Program-made: the position numbers and the translations under genes
Source of the DNA: Actinoalloteichus hoggarensis
Lineage (GTDB): Bacteria; Actinomycetota; Actinomycetes; Mycobacteriales; Pseudonocardiaceae
Assembly: GCF_002234535.1 (NCBI RefSeq)
Contig: NZ_CP022521.1
Span: 1,922,001-1,986,000, forward strand
DNA: 64,000 bases
Direction of reading: 5' to 3'
The notes under the pieces: model-generated
Seen by the model: the letters and a program-made list of their open reading frames with translations, nothing else
Database searches by the model: none
Told to the model about the DNA's origin: nothing
In this document: piece by piece, positions 53,911 to 62,438 of the stretch
Layout: every line of letters begins with the position of its first letter
Numbering within the stretch: position 1 is the first letter of the stretch

Positions 53911-54159
53911 GCAGGCGGCCGACGCCGTCCGCCCGAGACTTGGTGTCTGCCCCGCACTCCCGTCGGGAATCGCCACGGCGGTCCTCTCCGGATCCCGGAC
54001 CCGAGCGGCCGGGATCCACCGGGGCGGGTCCCACCGGAGGGCGGGGAGCACCGGGCCGCGGCTCTCCGACCCGCCGCGGTCCGGCCGCCACGGCCGGGTC
54101 GACAGCGCCGCTCACCCGGCGGGCGGGGCGCTCCGAGGCGTGCGGCAGGATGTCACCCC

Positions 54160-55095
54160 GTGTCCGGACCGACTCGCAAGCCCCGTGCCTCCCGCCCCCC
54201 GGTGCCGCCCGGCCTCGTCGTCGTCGACAAGGAGAGCGGCATGACCTCGCACGACGTGGTCGCCGTGGCCCGCCGAATACTCGGAACCCGCAAGATCGGG
54301 CACGCGGGCACGCTCGATCCGATGGCCACCGGAGTGCTGGTCCTCGGCGTGGAGCGGGCGACGAAGCTTCTCGGTCACCTGGCGCTGGACACCAAGGCCT
54401 ACCTGGCGACGATTCGGCTCGGCTCCGCCACCACCACCGACGACGCCGAGGGCGCGGTGCTCTCCACCGCCGACGCGAGCGGGATCGGCGAATCCGACGT
54501 GCGCGCTGCCATCGCACCGCTGGTGGGCGACATCCAACAGCGCCCCAGCGCCGTCAGCGCCGTCAAGGTCGACGGCAAGCGTGCCTACGCGCGTGTCCGG
54601 GCGGGCGAAGAGGTCGAACTGCCGCCCCGGCCGGTCACCGTCGCCCGGTTCGACGTGCTGGCCCAGCGCACCGAGGGCGAGTACGTCGATCTGGACGTCC
54701 TCGTCGAATGCTCCTCCGGCACCTACGTCCGCGCACTGGCCCGTGATCTGGGCGCCTCGCTCGGCGTCGGCGGCCACCTGGCCGCGTTGCGCCGGACGCG
54801 CGTCGGCCCGTTCGGCATCGGCGCCGCCAAGACCCTGGCCCGGCTTGAGGAGAAGCCCGAACTCTCACTCGGGTTGGCCGACGCCGTCGCCGCGGCCTTC
54901 CCACGACGCGATCTCGATCACGCCGAGGCCTCGGCGCTCGCCCACGGCGGCAGGCTGCCGCTCGCGGGCATCACGGGCGCCTACGGGGCATTCGACCCGG
55001 CCGGCCGGCTGATCGCGCTGGTCAGCGAGAAGAACGGCCAGGCGACGTCGCTGGTGGTGTTCGCGCCCGCGGGGGCGGCCGCCGACGCCCGCTGA
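54160..55095 (+). CDS. truB: tRNA pseudouridine(55) synthase
   Basis: 311 residues. It makes pseudouridine 55 in the T-loop of tRNAs. The start is GLVVVDKESGMTSHDVVAVA; the catalytic Asp lies in HAGTLDPMATGVLVLGVERA; further LLGHLALDTKAYLATIRLGS, QRPSAVSAVKVDGKRAYARV, CSSGTYVRALARDLG and a PUA-like end. GTG 54160 is preceded by CAGGAT with an 8-nt gap and no ribosome-binding site, so it may be leaderless. It is followed by ribF after 50 nt. Confidence 0.96.
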   Translation: MSGPTRKPRASRPPVPPGLVVVDKESGMTSHDVVAVARRILGTRKIGHAGTLDPMATGVLVLGVERATKLLGHLALDTKAYLATIRLGSATTTDDAEGAVLSTADASGIGESDVRAAIAPLVGDIQQRPSAVSAVKVDGKRAYARVRAGEEVELPPRPVTVARFDVLAQRTEGEYVDLDVLVECSSGTYVRALARDLGASLGVGGHLAALRRTRVGPFGIGAAKTLARLEEKPELSLGLADAVAAAFPRRDLDHAEASALAHGGRLPLAGITGAYGAFDPAGRLIALVSEKNGQATSLVVFAPAGAAADAR

Positions 55096-55132
55096 CCCTC
55101 CGGCACGCACCCGGTCCGGCCCTCGGACGACG

Positions 55133-55138
55133 TAGGGT
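55133..55138 (+). promoter_or_regulatory. Leaderless-type -10 element (TAGGGT)
   Basis: TAGGGT exactly 7 nt before ribF ATG 55146. Confidence 0.55.
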
Positions 55139-55145
55139 GCTCTCC

Positions 55146-56099
55146 ATGCAACGCTGGCGCGGTCTGGACGCCGTTCCCACGAACTGGGGTCGGTGCGTGG
55201 TCACCATCGGGATCTTCGACGGAGTGCACCGAGGTCATCGACAGCTCATCGCCTCCGCGGTCCGGCGAGCGCGTGAGCTCGAACTGCCGTGCGTCCTGCT
55301 GACCTTCGACCCGCACCCCTCCGAGGTGGTGCGGCCGGGCAGCCATCCTGCGCAGCTCAGCACCCTGCGGCGGCGGGCCGAGTTGGTCGAGGAACTCGGC
55401 GTCGACGTGTTCTGCGTGCTGCCCTTCACCTCGGAGGTCGCCAAGACCCCGCCGGACGCCTTCGTGCACGAGGTACTCGTGGAGCGGTTGCACGCCGCGG
55501 CCGTGGTGGTGGGGGAGAACTTCACCTTCGGCCACCGCGCCGCGGGCGACGTGGCGCTGCTGCGCACCCTCGGTCGGCGATTCGGCTTCGTCGCCGAGGG
55601 CACGCACCTGCTGGCCGAGAACGAGCTGACCTACTCCTCGACCTACATCCGTTCCTGCCTCTCGGCGGGTGACGTCGCGGCGGCGGCCGAGGCGCTCGGG
55701 CGACCCTACCGGCTGGAGGGCATCGTCATCCGGGGCGACGGCCGAGGTCGGGAACTGGGCTTCCCCACGGCGAACCTCTCCACGCACCGGTATGCCGCCG
55801 TGCCGGGAGACGGCGTCTACGCCTGTCGATTCGTGGTGCGCTCCCACGACGGAGCACAGGAGCGGCGCGTTCTTCCCGCCGCCGTGTCGGTGGGGACGAA
55901 CCCGACGTTCTCCGGCGAGGAACGTCGCGTCGAGGCCTACGTGCTCGATGTGAACGAGGACTTCTACGGCGAGCACGTCGAGCTGGACTTCGTCGCCAAG
56001 CTGCGGAACATGGAGCGCTACGCCGAGGTGCAGGCGCTGATCGATCAGATGAACGTGGACGTGCGGCGAACGCGAGAGATCCTCACGGGGCGCGCGTGA
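55146..56099 (+). CDS. ribF: Bifunctional riboflavin kinase/FAD synthetase
   Basis: 317 residues. It phosphorylates riboflavin to FMN and adenylates it to FAD. The FMN-adenylyltransferase half starts CVVTIGIFDGVHRGHRQLIA, with LTFDPHPSEVVRPG and GENFTFGHRAAGDVALLRTL; STYIRSCLSAGDVAAAAEAL joins to the kinase half, with GDGRGRELGFPTANLS and SVGTNPTFSGEERRVEAYVL. It is the usual neighbour of truB. ATG 55146 fits a leaderless start; GTG 55137 in frame is rejected because it overlaps the -10 element. Confidence 0.96.
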   Translation: MQRWRGLDAVPTNWGRCVVTIGIFDGVHRGHRQLIASAVRRARELELPCVLLTFDPHPSEVVRPGSHPAQLSTLRRRAELVEELGVDVFCVLPFTSEVAKTPPDAFVHEVLVERLHAAAVVVGENFTFGHRAAGDVALLRTLGRRFGFVAEGTHLLAENELTYSSTYIRSCLSAGDVAAAAEALGRPYRLEGIVIRGDGRGRELGFPTANLSTHRYAAVPGDGVYACRFVVRSHDGAQERRVLPAAVSVGTNPTFSGEERRVEAYVLDVNEDFYGEHVELDFVAKLRNMERYAEVQALIDQMNVDVRRTREILTGRA

Positions 56100-56259
56100 C
56101 GGAAGGGCACCGTCGACGTACGTGATTACCGTCGGTTCCGGTCCGCCATGCCTGGATGACCTGGCAGGATGGCCGGACCACTCGCCGAAGAAGGACATCG
56201 GCGTCGCCGCCGTCGCGTGGTGTGGGCATGAAGAGCGACGACTCAGCCGAGGAGCTGAT

Positions 56260-56736
56260 GTGGAGGAGCAGAAGATCGTGCAGCGCAACCTGGCGTTGCA
56301 GCGAGAGTGGTACGGAGAGCCGCTCGGCGACCGGGTGCGCAGGCTGGTGGTCGCATACCGGATCTCGCAGGCTCAGCTCGCCGACGTACTCGGCATCAGC
56401 GCCCCGATGCTCAGCCAGGTCATGAGCGGCAGGCGGGCCAAGATCGGCAACCCCTCCGTGCTCGCCCGCCTGGTCATGCTGGAGCGCCGGGCCCTGGCCC
56501 GAGACGTCATCGCAGGCGACCGCGAGGCCATCCAACGCGCCCTCGACGAGGTGCGCAACTCCCGCCCCACCGTGGCCAGAGGCGAGCTGCCGATCAACGA
56601 GGGCAACCACGCCGACATCGTCGCGCAGGTGCTCGGGCAGGCTGCCAGCTTCGACGAGCTGATCGAGGCCGCCGAGCTGATCGAGGGCAGACTGCCCAAG
56701 CTGGCGCGCGTGCTGCGCGACGCCGCACGGGACTGA
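56260..56736 (+). CDS. Helix-turn-helix DNA-binding protein (conserved in actinobacteria)
   Basis: 158 residues. The HTH is VRRLVVAYRISQAQLADVLG, ISAPMLSQVMSGRRAKIGNP, close to an XRE/phage repressor type. A helical second half (REAIQRALDEVRNSRPTVAR, DIVAQVLGQAASFDELIEAA, ELIEGRLPKLARVLRDAARD) is all-alpha. GTG 56260 follows GAGGAG; the frame begins at 56122. No target is known. A copy of this type is widespread in actinomycetes. It lies 25 nt before the thpR gene and may be cotranscribed. Confidence 0.83.
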   Translation: MEEQKIVQRNLALQREWYGEPLGDRVRRLVVAYRISQAQLADVLGISAPMLSQVMSGRRAKIGNPSVLARLVMLERRALARDVIAGDREAIQRALDEVRNSRPTVARGELPINEGNHADIVAQVLGQAASFDELIEAAELIEGRLPKLARVLRDAARD

Positions 56737-56761
56737 CGGCACGGACAGGGCGCCCGGCGAC

Positions 56762-57298
56762 ATGCGGCTGTTCACCACGTTGTGGCCCACGTCCGCCGTC
56801 GTCGACGATCTGCGCGCGACGCTCACCAGGATTCGTGACCGGCGACCGGGCATCGCCGGTCCGGGCCTGCGCTTCGGCCCCGAGACGGAGTGGCACGTCA
56901 CCCTGGCCTTCCACGGCGAGGACGTGGATTCCGCGCCCGTCGCCGACCGGCTGCGCGCCCTGATGACGGGGCTGACCTCTCCCCGGCTGCGCATCGCCGG
57001 CGCGGGCACCTTCGCGAAGGTCCTGTGGGCACGTGTCGTTCCGGAGGACGACGCGGCCGCCGCCGCGTTGACGGCGTTGGTGAGCGCGGCGGGCGGCGAT
57101 CCGGCCGACTATCAGGCGCATCTGACACTGGCACGCTGGCGACCGCCCGCCGACGAGCCGAAGGCGTTGACGGCGGCGCTCGCCGACTACGTCGGACCGA
57201 GCTGGCGGCCTGCTGAGGCGTCGCTCGTCGAGAGCGGGTCGATCGTCGCCGAGGGCTCCCGCTTCCGCCGGGTGCTCGACGTCGCGTTGACGCGGTGA
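56762..57298 (+). CDS. thpR: RNA 2',3'-cyclic phosphodiesterase (2'-5' RNA ligase family)
   Basis: 178 residues. Two HxTx motifs give the active site: EWHVTLAFHG near residue 45 and YQAHLTLARWR near residue 120, as in the LigT/ThpR fold. The enzyme opens 2',3'-cyclic phosphates or acts on tRNA halves; physiological role is poorly known. The ATG at 56762 is the family start (MRLFTTLWP). Close to the HTH gene on the same strand. Confidence 0.92.
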   Translation: MRLFTTLWPTSAVVDDLRATLTRIRDRRPGIAGPGLRFGPETEWHVTLAFHGEDVDSAPVADRLRALMTGLTSPRLRIAGAGTFAKVLWARVVPEDDAAAAALTALVSAAGGDPADYQAHLTLARWRPPADEPKALTAALADYVGPSWRPAEASLVESGSIVAEGSRFRRVLDVALTR

Positions 57299-57891
57299 CC
57301 GGACGTCCCGTCACCGTGGGTCTCGGCACCGGGTGCTCGTCTCAGGGTGTCCCGTCTCGGGCGGCCCGTACCGGCGGCCGTCGTCCTGTCTCGGCGCGTC
57401 GATGGTCGGCGAGTGTCCGCCCGCCCCGCCGCAGAGGGGTGCGCTGCCGGCCGTGAGGCGGAGAGGGCACGGAGACGAGGGCCTGCGGACACGGCGCCGG
57501 GCGAGGCGGTGAGGCGGGCCGAGCGGGTCGGATCGCGTCGGACGGCCGGGCATCGGCTGGTCGGCGGGTGGAGACGGTCCGGCCGCGGAGCGGGCACGGC
57601 GTGTGGTTCGGCCCGCGGTTCGGTTCGGCCTGCGGCTGGGTGCGACCGGTCCGCCGCACGCTCACGGCGTGACCGCGAGCCCGGCGGGACGAGACGACGC
57701 CGATGCCCCGCCCCTCGTTCGACGTCCACGATCCCGGCACGGCAGGCGAGCCGCGGGATCAGGCGCTCCCCGCCGCCACCGACCCGAGCGGCACCGACCG
57801 CGTCGTCACCGATTCCTGTGTCACCGACCCCGTCGTGATCGACCGCCGCGTCGCCGGCCGGCGACGGCCCGCAGGGTGCCCGGCGCCCCGC
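57299..57891. other. Intergenic region, no gene seen
   Basis: About 590 bases between convergent thpR and hemD-type genes. Composition and frames are shadow-like; no clear terminator was recognised. Confidence 0.5.
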
Positions 57892-59019
57892 TCACCGAGG
57901 GTCCACCGCCAGCCGATACCCGCGCTTGACGACGGTCTGCACCAGCCGCGGCTCGCCGAGGGCCGTGCGCAGTCTGCCGATCGCGGTCTCCACGGCGTGC
58001 TCGTCGCCGCCGGTCGGCAGCGCCGCGAGCAGCCGCCGACGCGGCACCACCCGCCCCGGGGTCGCGGCCAACGCGCGGAACACCGCCATCGGGGCGCGCG
58101 GCACCGGCCGCAGCATCCCGTCGACGACCGCGGCGTGGCCGCGCAGCTCGACCTCGCGGGCGGCGATCCACAGTCGTCCGGCCCTGGCGGGCAGCGTCAC
58201 GGCCAACTCCCGCACGAGCGCGCCGATCCGGGCCCGTTCAGGCCGCACCACCGGGACCCCCCGCGCCACGAGCGGGCCCGCGCAGATCGAGCCGACGCAG
58301 GCCGCCAGCACCTCGCGGCGCAGCTGAGCCAGCAGCGGCTCCTCCCGGCCCGTCTCCGCCGCCGCCGCGAGCAGGCTGGCCACCGCGGGGGCGCTGGTGA
58401 ACGTCAGCGCATCCACCTGTCGGGTGAGGACGGCGTCCACCAGTCGATGCAACGGCGTCGGGTCCGACGGCGGCTGCCACCGATACACCGGCACCTCCAC
58501 GACGTCCGCGCCCGCCGCGCGCAACGCGCCGACGAACTCCGGCTGCGGCTCGCCGTGCAGCTGCACCACGACCCGCCTGCCCGCCACCCCGTCGGTCAGC
58601 AGGCGATCGAGCATCTCGGCGTTGCTCTCCGACGGCGGCGACCACGTCTCCACCAGGCCCGCCGCCCGCACCGCGCCGCGCGACTTCGGCCCCCTGGTCA
58701 GCAGCCGCGCCGCCCCGAGCCTGGAGAGCAGCCCCGTGCCCAGTCCCCAGCCCTCGGCGGCCTCCAGCCAGCCTCGGAAGCCGATCGCCGTGGTCACCAC
58801 CACCGCGTCCACCGGGGCACGCAGCACCGACTCGGTGGCCGCGCGCAGCCGCGCGTCGTCGGCCAGCGGGATGATCCGGATCGCGGGGGCGTGCACCACC
58901 ACCGCGCCCTTGCGTTCCAACAGCGCGACGAGCTCCTCCGCCCGGCGTGCGGCCGTGACGCCGACCGTGAAACCCGCCAGGGGCGGCAGCTCGTCCTCGG
59001 CCGCCCCGCGTGCCGTCAC
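57892..59019 (-). CDS. Uroporphyrinogen-III synthase (HemD) fused to a C-terminal winged-helix domain
   Basis: 375 residues. Residues about 1-265 are HemD-like: LAGFTVGVTAARRAEELVAL, APAIRIIPLADDARL, VDAVVVTTAIGFRGWL, DALTFTSAPAVASLLAA, and AACVGSICAGPLVARGV. Residues about 275-375 match an OmpR-type winged helix without receiver (GMLRPVPRAPMAVFRALAAT, PGRVVPRRRLLAALPTGGDE, HAVETAIGRLRTALG). The C-terminal end YRLAVDPR fits the wing. It is known in actinobacteria near nirBD and narK. It may be a regulator, enzyme or both. GTG 59019 overlaps the nirD stop by 4 nt. Confidence 0.9.
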   Translation of the reverse strand: MTARGAAEDELPPLAGFTVGVTAARRAEELVALLERKGAVVVHAPAIRIIPLADDARLRAATESVLRAPVDAVVVTTAIGFRGWLEAAEGWGLGTGLLSRLGAARLLTRGPKSRGAVRAAGLVETWSPPSESNAEMLDRLLTDGVAGRRVVVQLHGEPQPEFVGALRAAGADVVEVPVYRWQPPSDPTPLHRLVDAVLTRQVDALTFTSAPAVASLLAAAAETGREEPLLAQLRREVLAACVGSICAGPLVARGVPVVRPERARIGALVRELAVTLPARAGRLWIAAREVELRGHAAVVDGMLRPVPRAPMAVFRALAATPGRVVPRRRLLAALPTGGDEHAVETAIGRLRTALGEPRLVQTVVKRGYRLAVDPR

Positions 59020-59360
59020 GGACGTCCCACCTGGACGGTCTCCGCCACGAGCCGCACCGGATGAGCCCGAACGAAGATCGTCGGGTCGTCCAGGCAACGC
59101 CCGGTCCGCAGGTCGAACGCCTGCTTGTGCATGGGTGAGCTGACCACCGGCCTGCCCGCCCGATCGCCGACGATGCCTCGGGACAGCACGGCCGCGCCGC
59201 TCACCGGGTCGAGATTGTCCAGGGCGAACAGCTCGTCGTCCTGGGTGCGGAACACCGCGATCTGCTCTCCGGAAGGCAGCAGCACGGCCACGCCGTGCTC
59301 CGGCGGCAGCATCCGCAGCGCGCAGACGTTCACCCAGGTCGGTTCCAACACCGCGGTCAT
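59016..59360 (-). CDS. nirD: Nitrite reductase [NAD(P)H] small subunit
   Basis: 114 residues of the NirD Rieske-like fold. Segments: WVNVCALRMLPPEHGVAVLL, GEQIAVFRTQDDELFALDNL, DPVSGAAVLSRGIVGDRAGR, PVVSSPMHKQAFDLRTGRCL. The four ligands of a Rieske cluster are not all present, as is normal for NirD. It supports NirB in reducing nitrite to ammonium in the cytosol. Its start overlaps the nirB stop by 4 nt and its end overlaps hemD, giving a compact operon nirB-nirD-hemD. Confidence 0.95.
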   Translation of the reverse strand: MTAVLEPTWVNVCALRMLPPEHGVAVLLPSGEQIAVFRTQDDELFALDNLDPVSGAAVLSRGIVGDRAGRPVVSSPMHKQAFDLRTGRCLDDPTIFVRAHPVRLVAETVQVGRP

Positions 59361-61858
59361 CGACTCTTCACCTCCGGGACGCCGAGGAGCACCGGCACGC
59401 GCTGGCCGCGCTCCTCACGGAACGAGATGGACGGATCAGGGGTGCCCGGCGCGTTCACGAAGGAGCTGAACCGGGCCAGCTTCTCCGGGTCGTCCAGCAC
59501 ACCGCGCCATTCGTCGACGTAGTCGGTGACGTGCGCGGCCATCGCGGCCTCCAGATCGGCGCAGATGCCCAGACTGTCGTCGACGATCACCGCTCTGAGG
59601 TGGTCGAGACCGCCCTCCATGGCCTCGATCCAGGCGGCTGTCCGCTGCAGGCGGTCGGCGGTGCGGACGTAGAACATGAGGAAGCGGTCGATCAGCCGCA
59701 CCAGCGTGTCGGTGTCGACGTCGGTGACCAGCAGCTCGGCGTGTCGGGGTGTGAAGCCGCCGTTGCCGCCCACGTAGAGGTTCCAGCCGGAGTCGGTCGC
59801 GATGACCCCGACGTCCTTGCCCCTGGCCTCGGCGCACTCGCGGGCACAGCCGGAGACACCCGCCTTGATCTTGTGCGGCGCGCGCAGCCCGCGGTAGCGC
59901 AGTTCCAGGTCCACCGCGAGGCTCACGGAATCCTGCACGCCGAACCGGCACCAGGTCGAGCCGACGCAGGACTTCACCGCGCGCAGGGCCTTGCCGTAGG
60001 CGTGGCCGGACTCGAAGCCCGCCTCGACCAGCCTGCGCCAGATCCGCGGCAGCTGGTCCACGGTCGCCCCGAGCAGGTCGATCCGCTGCGCGCCGGTGAT
60101 CTTGGTGTACAGCCCGAAGTCCTGGGCGACCTGCGCGATCAACAGCAGCCGATCCGGAGTGATCTCCCCGCCGGGGATCCTCGGCACCACCGAGTACGTC
60201 CCGTTGCGCTGGATGTTGGCCAGGTAACGGTCGTTGGTGTCCTGGAGGCCCGCCTGCTCGCCGTCCAGGACGTGTCCGCCGCCGAGCGAGGCCAGGATCG
60301 ACGCGGCCACCGGCTTGCACACGTCGCAGCCGCGTCCTCGGCCGTGCCGGGCGATCAGATCGCTGAAGGTCCGCAGGCCCGTGGACCGGACGATCTCGAA
60401 CAGCTCCGCCCTGGTGTGCTCGAAGTGCTCGCACAGGGCGCGGGACTGCTCGACGCCGCGCGCGGCCAGCATCCGCTTGAGCATCGGCACACACGAGCCG
60501 CAGCCGCTGCCCGCCCTGGTGCAGGACTTCAACGCGGGCACGTCGGCGCAGCCGTCGTCGATCGCCGCGTTCAGAGCGCCCTTGGTGACCGCGTGACACG
60601 AGCAGACCTGTGCGGAGTCCGGCAACGCCGCCGGGCCGACCGGCCCGCCGCCGCCCTCCGGGGCGAGTAGTTGATCGGGTGTCGCGGGCAGCGCGGCGCC
60701 GACGAGCGGTCGGAGCAGCCCGTAGGCGCCCGCGTCGCCCACCAGCATGCCGCCGAGCACGGTCGTCGCGTCGTCGGAGACCACCAGCTTCTTGTAGGTG
60801 CCCGCGACCGGGTCGTGGTGGACGACGGCCAGCGCGCCGGGGGACTGGGCATGGGCGTCGCCGAAGCTGGCGACGTCGACGCCCAGCAGCTTGAGCTTCG
60901 TCGAGGTGTCCGCGGCGCCGAGCTCCGCCGCGCCGCCCAGCAGCTGATCGACCACCACCTCCGCCATGGCGTAGCCGGGGCCGACCAGCCCGTACACCCG
61001 ACCGGCCGCCGAGGCGCACTCGCCGACGGCGAAGATCGACGGCTCCGAGGTCCGGCAGTTCGCGTCCACCGCCACTCCGCCCCGCTCGCCGACGGCCAGG
61101 CCGACCCGCCGTGCCAGGTCGTCGCGGGGCCGCACACCTGCGGCGAACACCACCAGCGGCGTGTCGATCCGGCTGCCGTCGGAGAGCCGGACCCCGGTCA
61201 CCGTGCCGTCGGCGGAGCCGGCCACCTCCTGGGTGGCGACGCCCGTGTGGACGGTGACGCCGAGGCGTTCGATCCGGCCGCGCAGCACCGCGCCGCCGCC
61301 CTCGTCGACCTGAAGGGGCATCAGTCGGGGTGCCAGCTCCACGACATGCGGCCGGACGCCCAGCTGCCGCAGCGCGTTGGCGGCCTCCAGACCGAGCAGG
61401 CCGCCGCCGACGACCACCCCGTCGTCGGCATGCCGGGCGGCGGCCCGGATGCCGTCGAGATCGTCGATGGTGCGGTAGACGTGACAGCCCGCGAGATCGT
61501 GACCGGGGACCGGGGGGACGAACGGCCGCGAGCCGGTGGCCAGCACGAGGGCGTCATAGGAGCGGACGACGCCCGAGGAGGTCGTCACGGTGCGTGCCGC
61601 CGGGTCGACGTCGGTCACCGGATCGCCCAGTCGCAGCTCGACGGTCTCGTCCTCGGTGAACTCCGCGCCGGGCAGCCGCAGCGCCTCGGGACACCAGGAG
61701 TCCACATAGGACGAGAGCGCCACCCGGTCGTAGGCGGGATGCGACTCCTCGGCGAGGATCACGACGCGCCACGCGCCCGTGACGTCGCGGTCGCGGAGTG
61801 CCTGCACGACCCGATGGCCGACCATTCCGTTGCCGACGATGACCAGCGTCCGCGTCAT
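59357..61858 (-). CDS. nirB: Assimilatory nitrite reductase [NAD(P)H] large subunit
   Basis: 833 residues. NirB reduces nitrite to ammonium with NAD(P)H. FAD domain: TLVIVGNGMVGHRVVQAL; NAD domain: GVVVGGGLLGLEAANALRQL. A BFD-like [2Fe-2S] region has CSCHAVTKGALNAAI and CTRAGSGCGSCVP; a second CDVCKP region follows. The siroheme/[4Fe-4S] domain holds CVGSTWCRFGVQDS and CARECAEARGKD. The ATG at 61858 follows AGAAGGG, and the usual start MTRTLVIVGN is preserved. The gene is followed without gap by nirD and the HemD-type gene, and narK is the next gene upstream on the same strand. Confidence 0.97.
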   Translation of the reverse strand: MTRTLVIVGNGMVGHRVVQALRDRDVTGAWRVVILAEESHPAYDRVALSSYVDSWCPEALRLPGAEFTEDETVELRLGDPVTDVDPAARTVTTSSGVVRSYDALVLATGSRPFVPPVPGHDLAGCHVYRTIDDLDGIRAAARHADDGVVVGGGLLGLEAANALRQLGVRPHVVELAPRLMPLQVDEGGGAVLRGRIERLGVTVHTGVATQEVAGSADGTVTGVRLSDGSRIDTPLVVFAAGVRPRDDLARRVGLAVGERGGVAVDANCRTSEPSIFAVGECASAAGRVYGLVGPGYAMAEVVVDQLLGGAAELGAADTSTKLKLLGVDVASFGDAHAQSPGALAVVHHDPVAGTYKKLVVSDDATTVLGGMLVGDAGAYGLLRPLVGAALPATPDQLLAPEGGGGPVGPAALPDSAQVCSCHAVTKGALNAAIDDGCADVPALKSCTRAGSGCGSCVPMLKRMLAARGVEQSRALCEHFEHTRAELFEIVRSTGLRTFSDLIARHGRGRGCDVCKPVAASILASLGGGHVLDGEQAGLQDTNDRYLANIQRNGTYSVVPRIPGGEITPDRLLLIAQVAQDFGLYTKITGAQRIDLLGATVDQLPRIWRRLVEAGFESGHAYGKALRAVKSCVGSTWCRFGVQDSVSLAVDLELRYRGLRAPHKIKAGVSGCARECAEARGKDVGVIATDSGWNLYVGGNGGFTPRHAELLVTDVDTDTLVRLIDRFLMFYVRTADRLQRTAAWIEAMEGGLDHLRAVIVDDSLGICADLEAAMAAHVTDYVDEWRGVLDDPEKLARFSSFVNAPGTPDPSISFREERGQRVPVLLGVPEVKSR

Positions 61859-62438
61859 GGAAGTCCCTTCTCCGGCAGCTGTCCTCCATGCTCATCGCGC
61901 GTCGTGTCCCGGCTGGGTCACCGGTATTGCATGACCGTTAACGGGTGCTCTCCGCGCAGGTGGCGGCTAGTGCGGTACGGGTGATCGGCGCGACGAGGCG
62001 TGCGGCCGGGCCGGATCGGCGGTATCGCTGCGCGGTTGAGATCGTGCAGGGATCCTGCTCGTCGGCGTCCGCAGGCGGTGGAGACGGGCTGCGGCGTGAT
62101 CGTCGAGGAGCGCGGCGGTCCGGTCGGCGGCTCCGGGCGCCCGGACCGCCGCGTCGAGGACGCGGGTGCCGACGAGGGGTCGCCGGGGATTCCGGTGCGC
62201 GGGGTCGCCGGGCGTGCGGGGGTCGCGGGGCACGCCGAGGAGAAGGTGTCGGAGTTCGGTCGTGAGGGCCGCCGTGCCCCTCCGCCCGCACCGATCGCAC
62301 GACCGATCCCACCGCCGGGCACGCGGATCGAGGCGGGCGCGACAGGACGGCCGGCGGGCGAAGCATGTCCGGCCGGGGAGCCCGCGACCGCCTCGCGTAG
62401 CGAACGACGCCGTGCCGCACCGAGGCAGCAGGCCCGTG
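61859..62438. other. nirB upstream region between narK and nirB
   Basis: About 580 bases without a coding frame. It separates the narK and nirBD-hemD units. It includes the palindrome at 61935-61944. Long frames seen on both strands here are Arg/Pro/Ala-rich shadows. Confidence 0.55.
61935..61944. promoter_or_regulatory. Palindrome CCGTTAACGG upstream of nirB, possible nitrogen-regulator site
   Basis: A 10-bp perfect palindrome, AT-rich at its centre, 77-86 nt before the nirB start; on the coding strand it is followed by GCAAT and GTGAC-like elements (within 61915-61935). GlnR boxes use GTnAC-n6-GAAAC-like halves, which are approached but not matched exactly. Confidence 0.35.

Noticed and set aside
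59531-60670. Long antisense frame within nirB
   Set aside because: It mirrors the strongly conserved nirB coding strand; high GC keeps antisense frames open.
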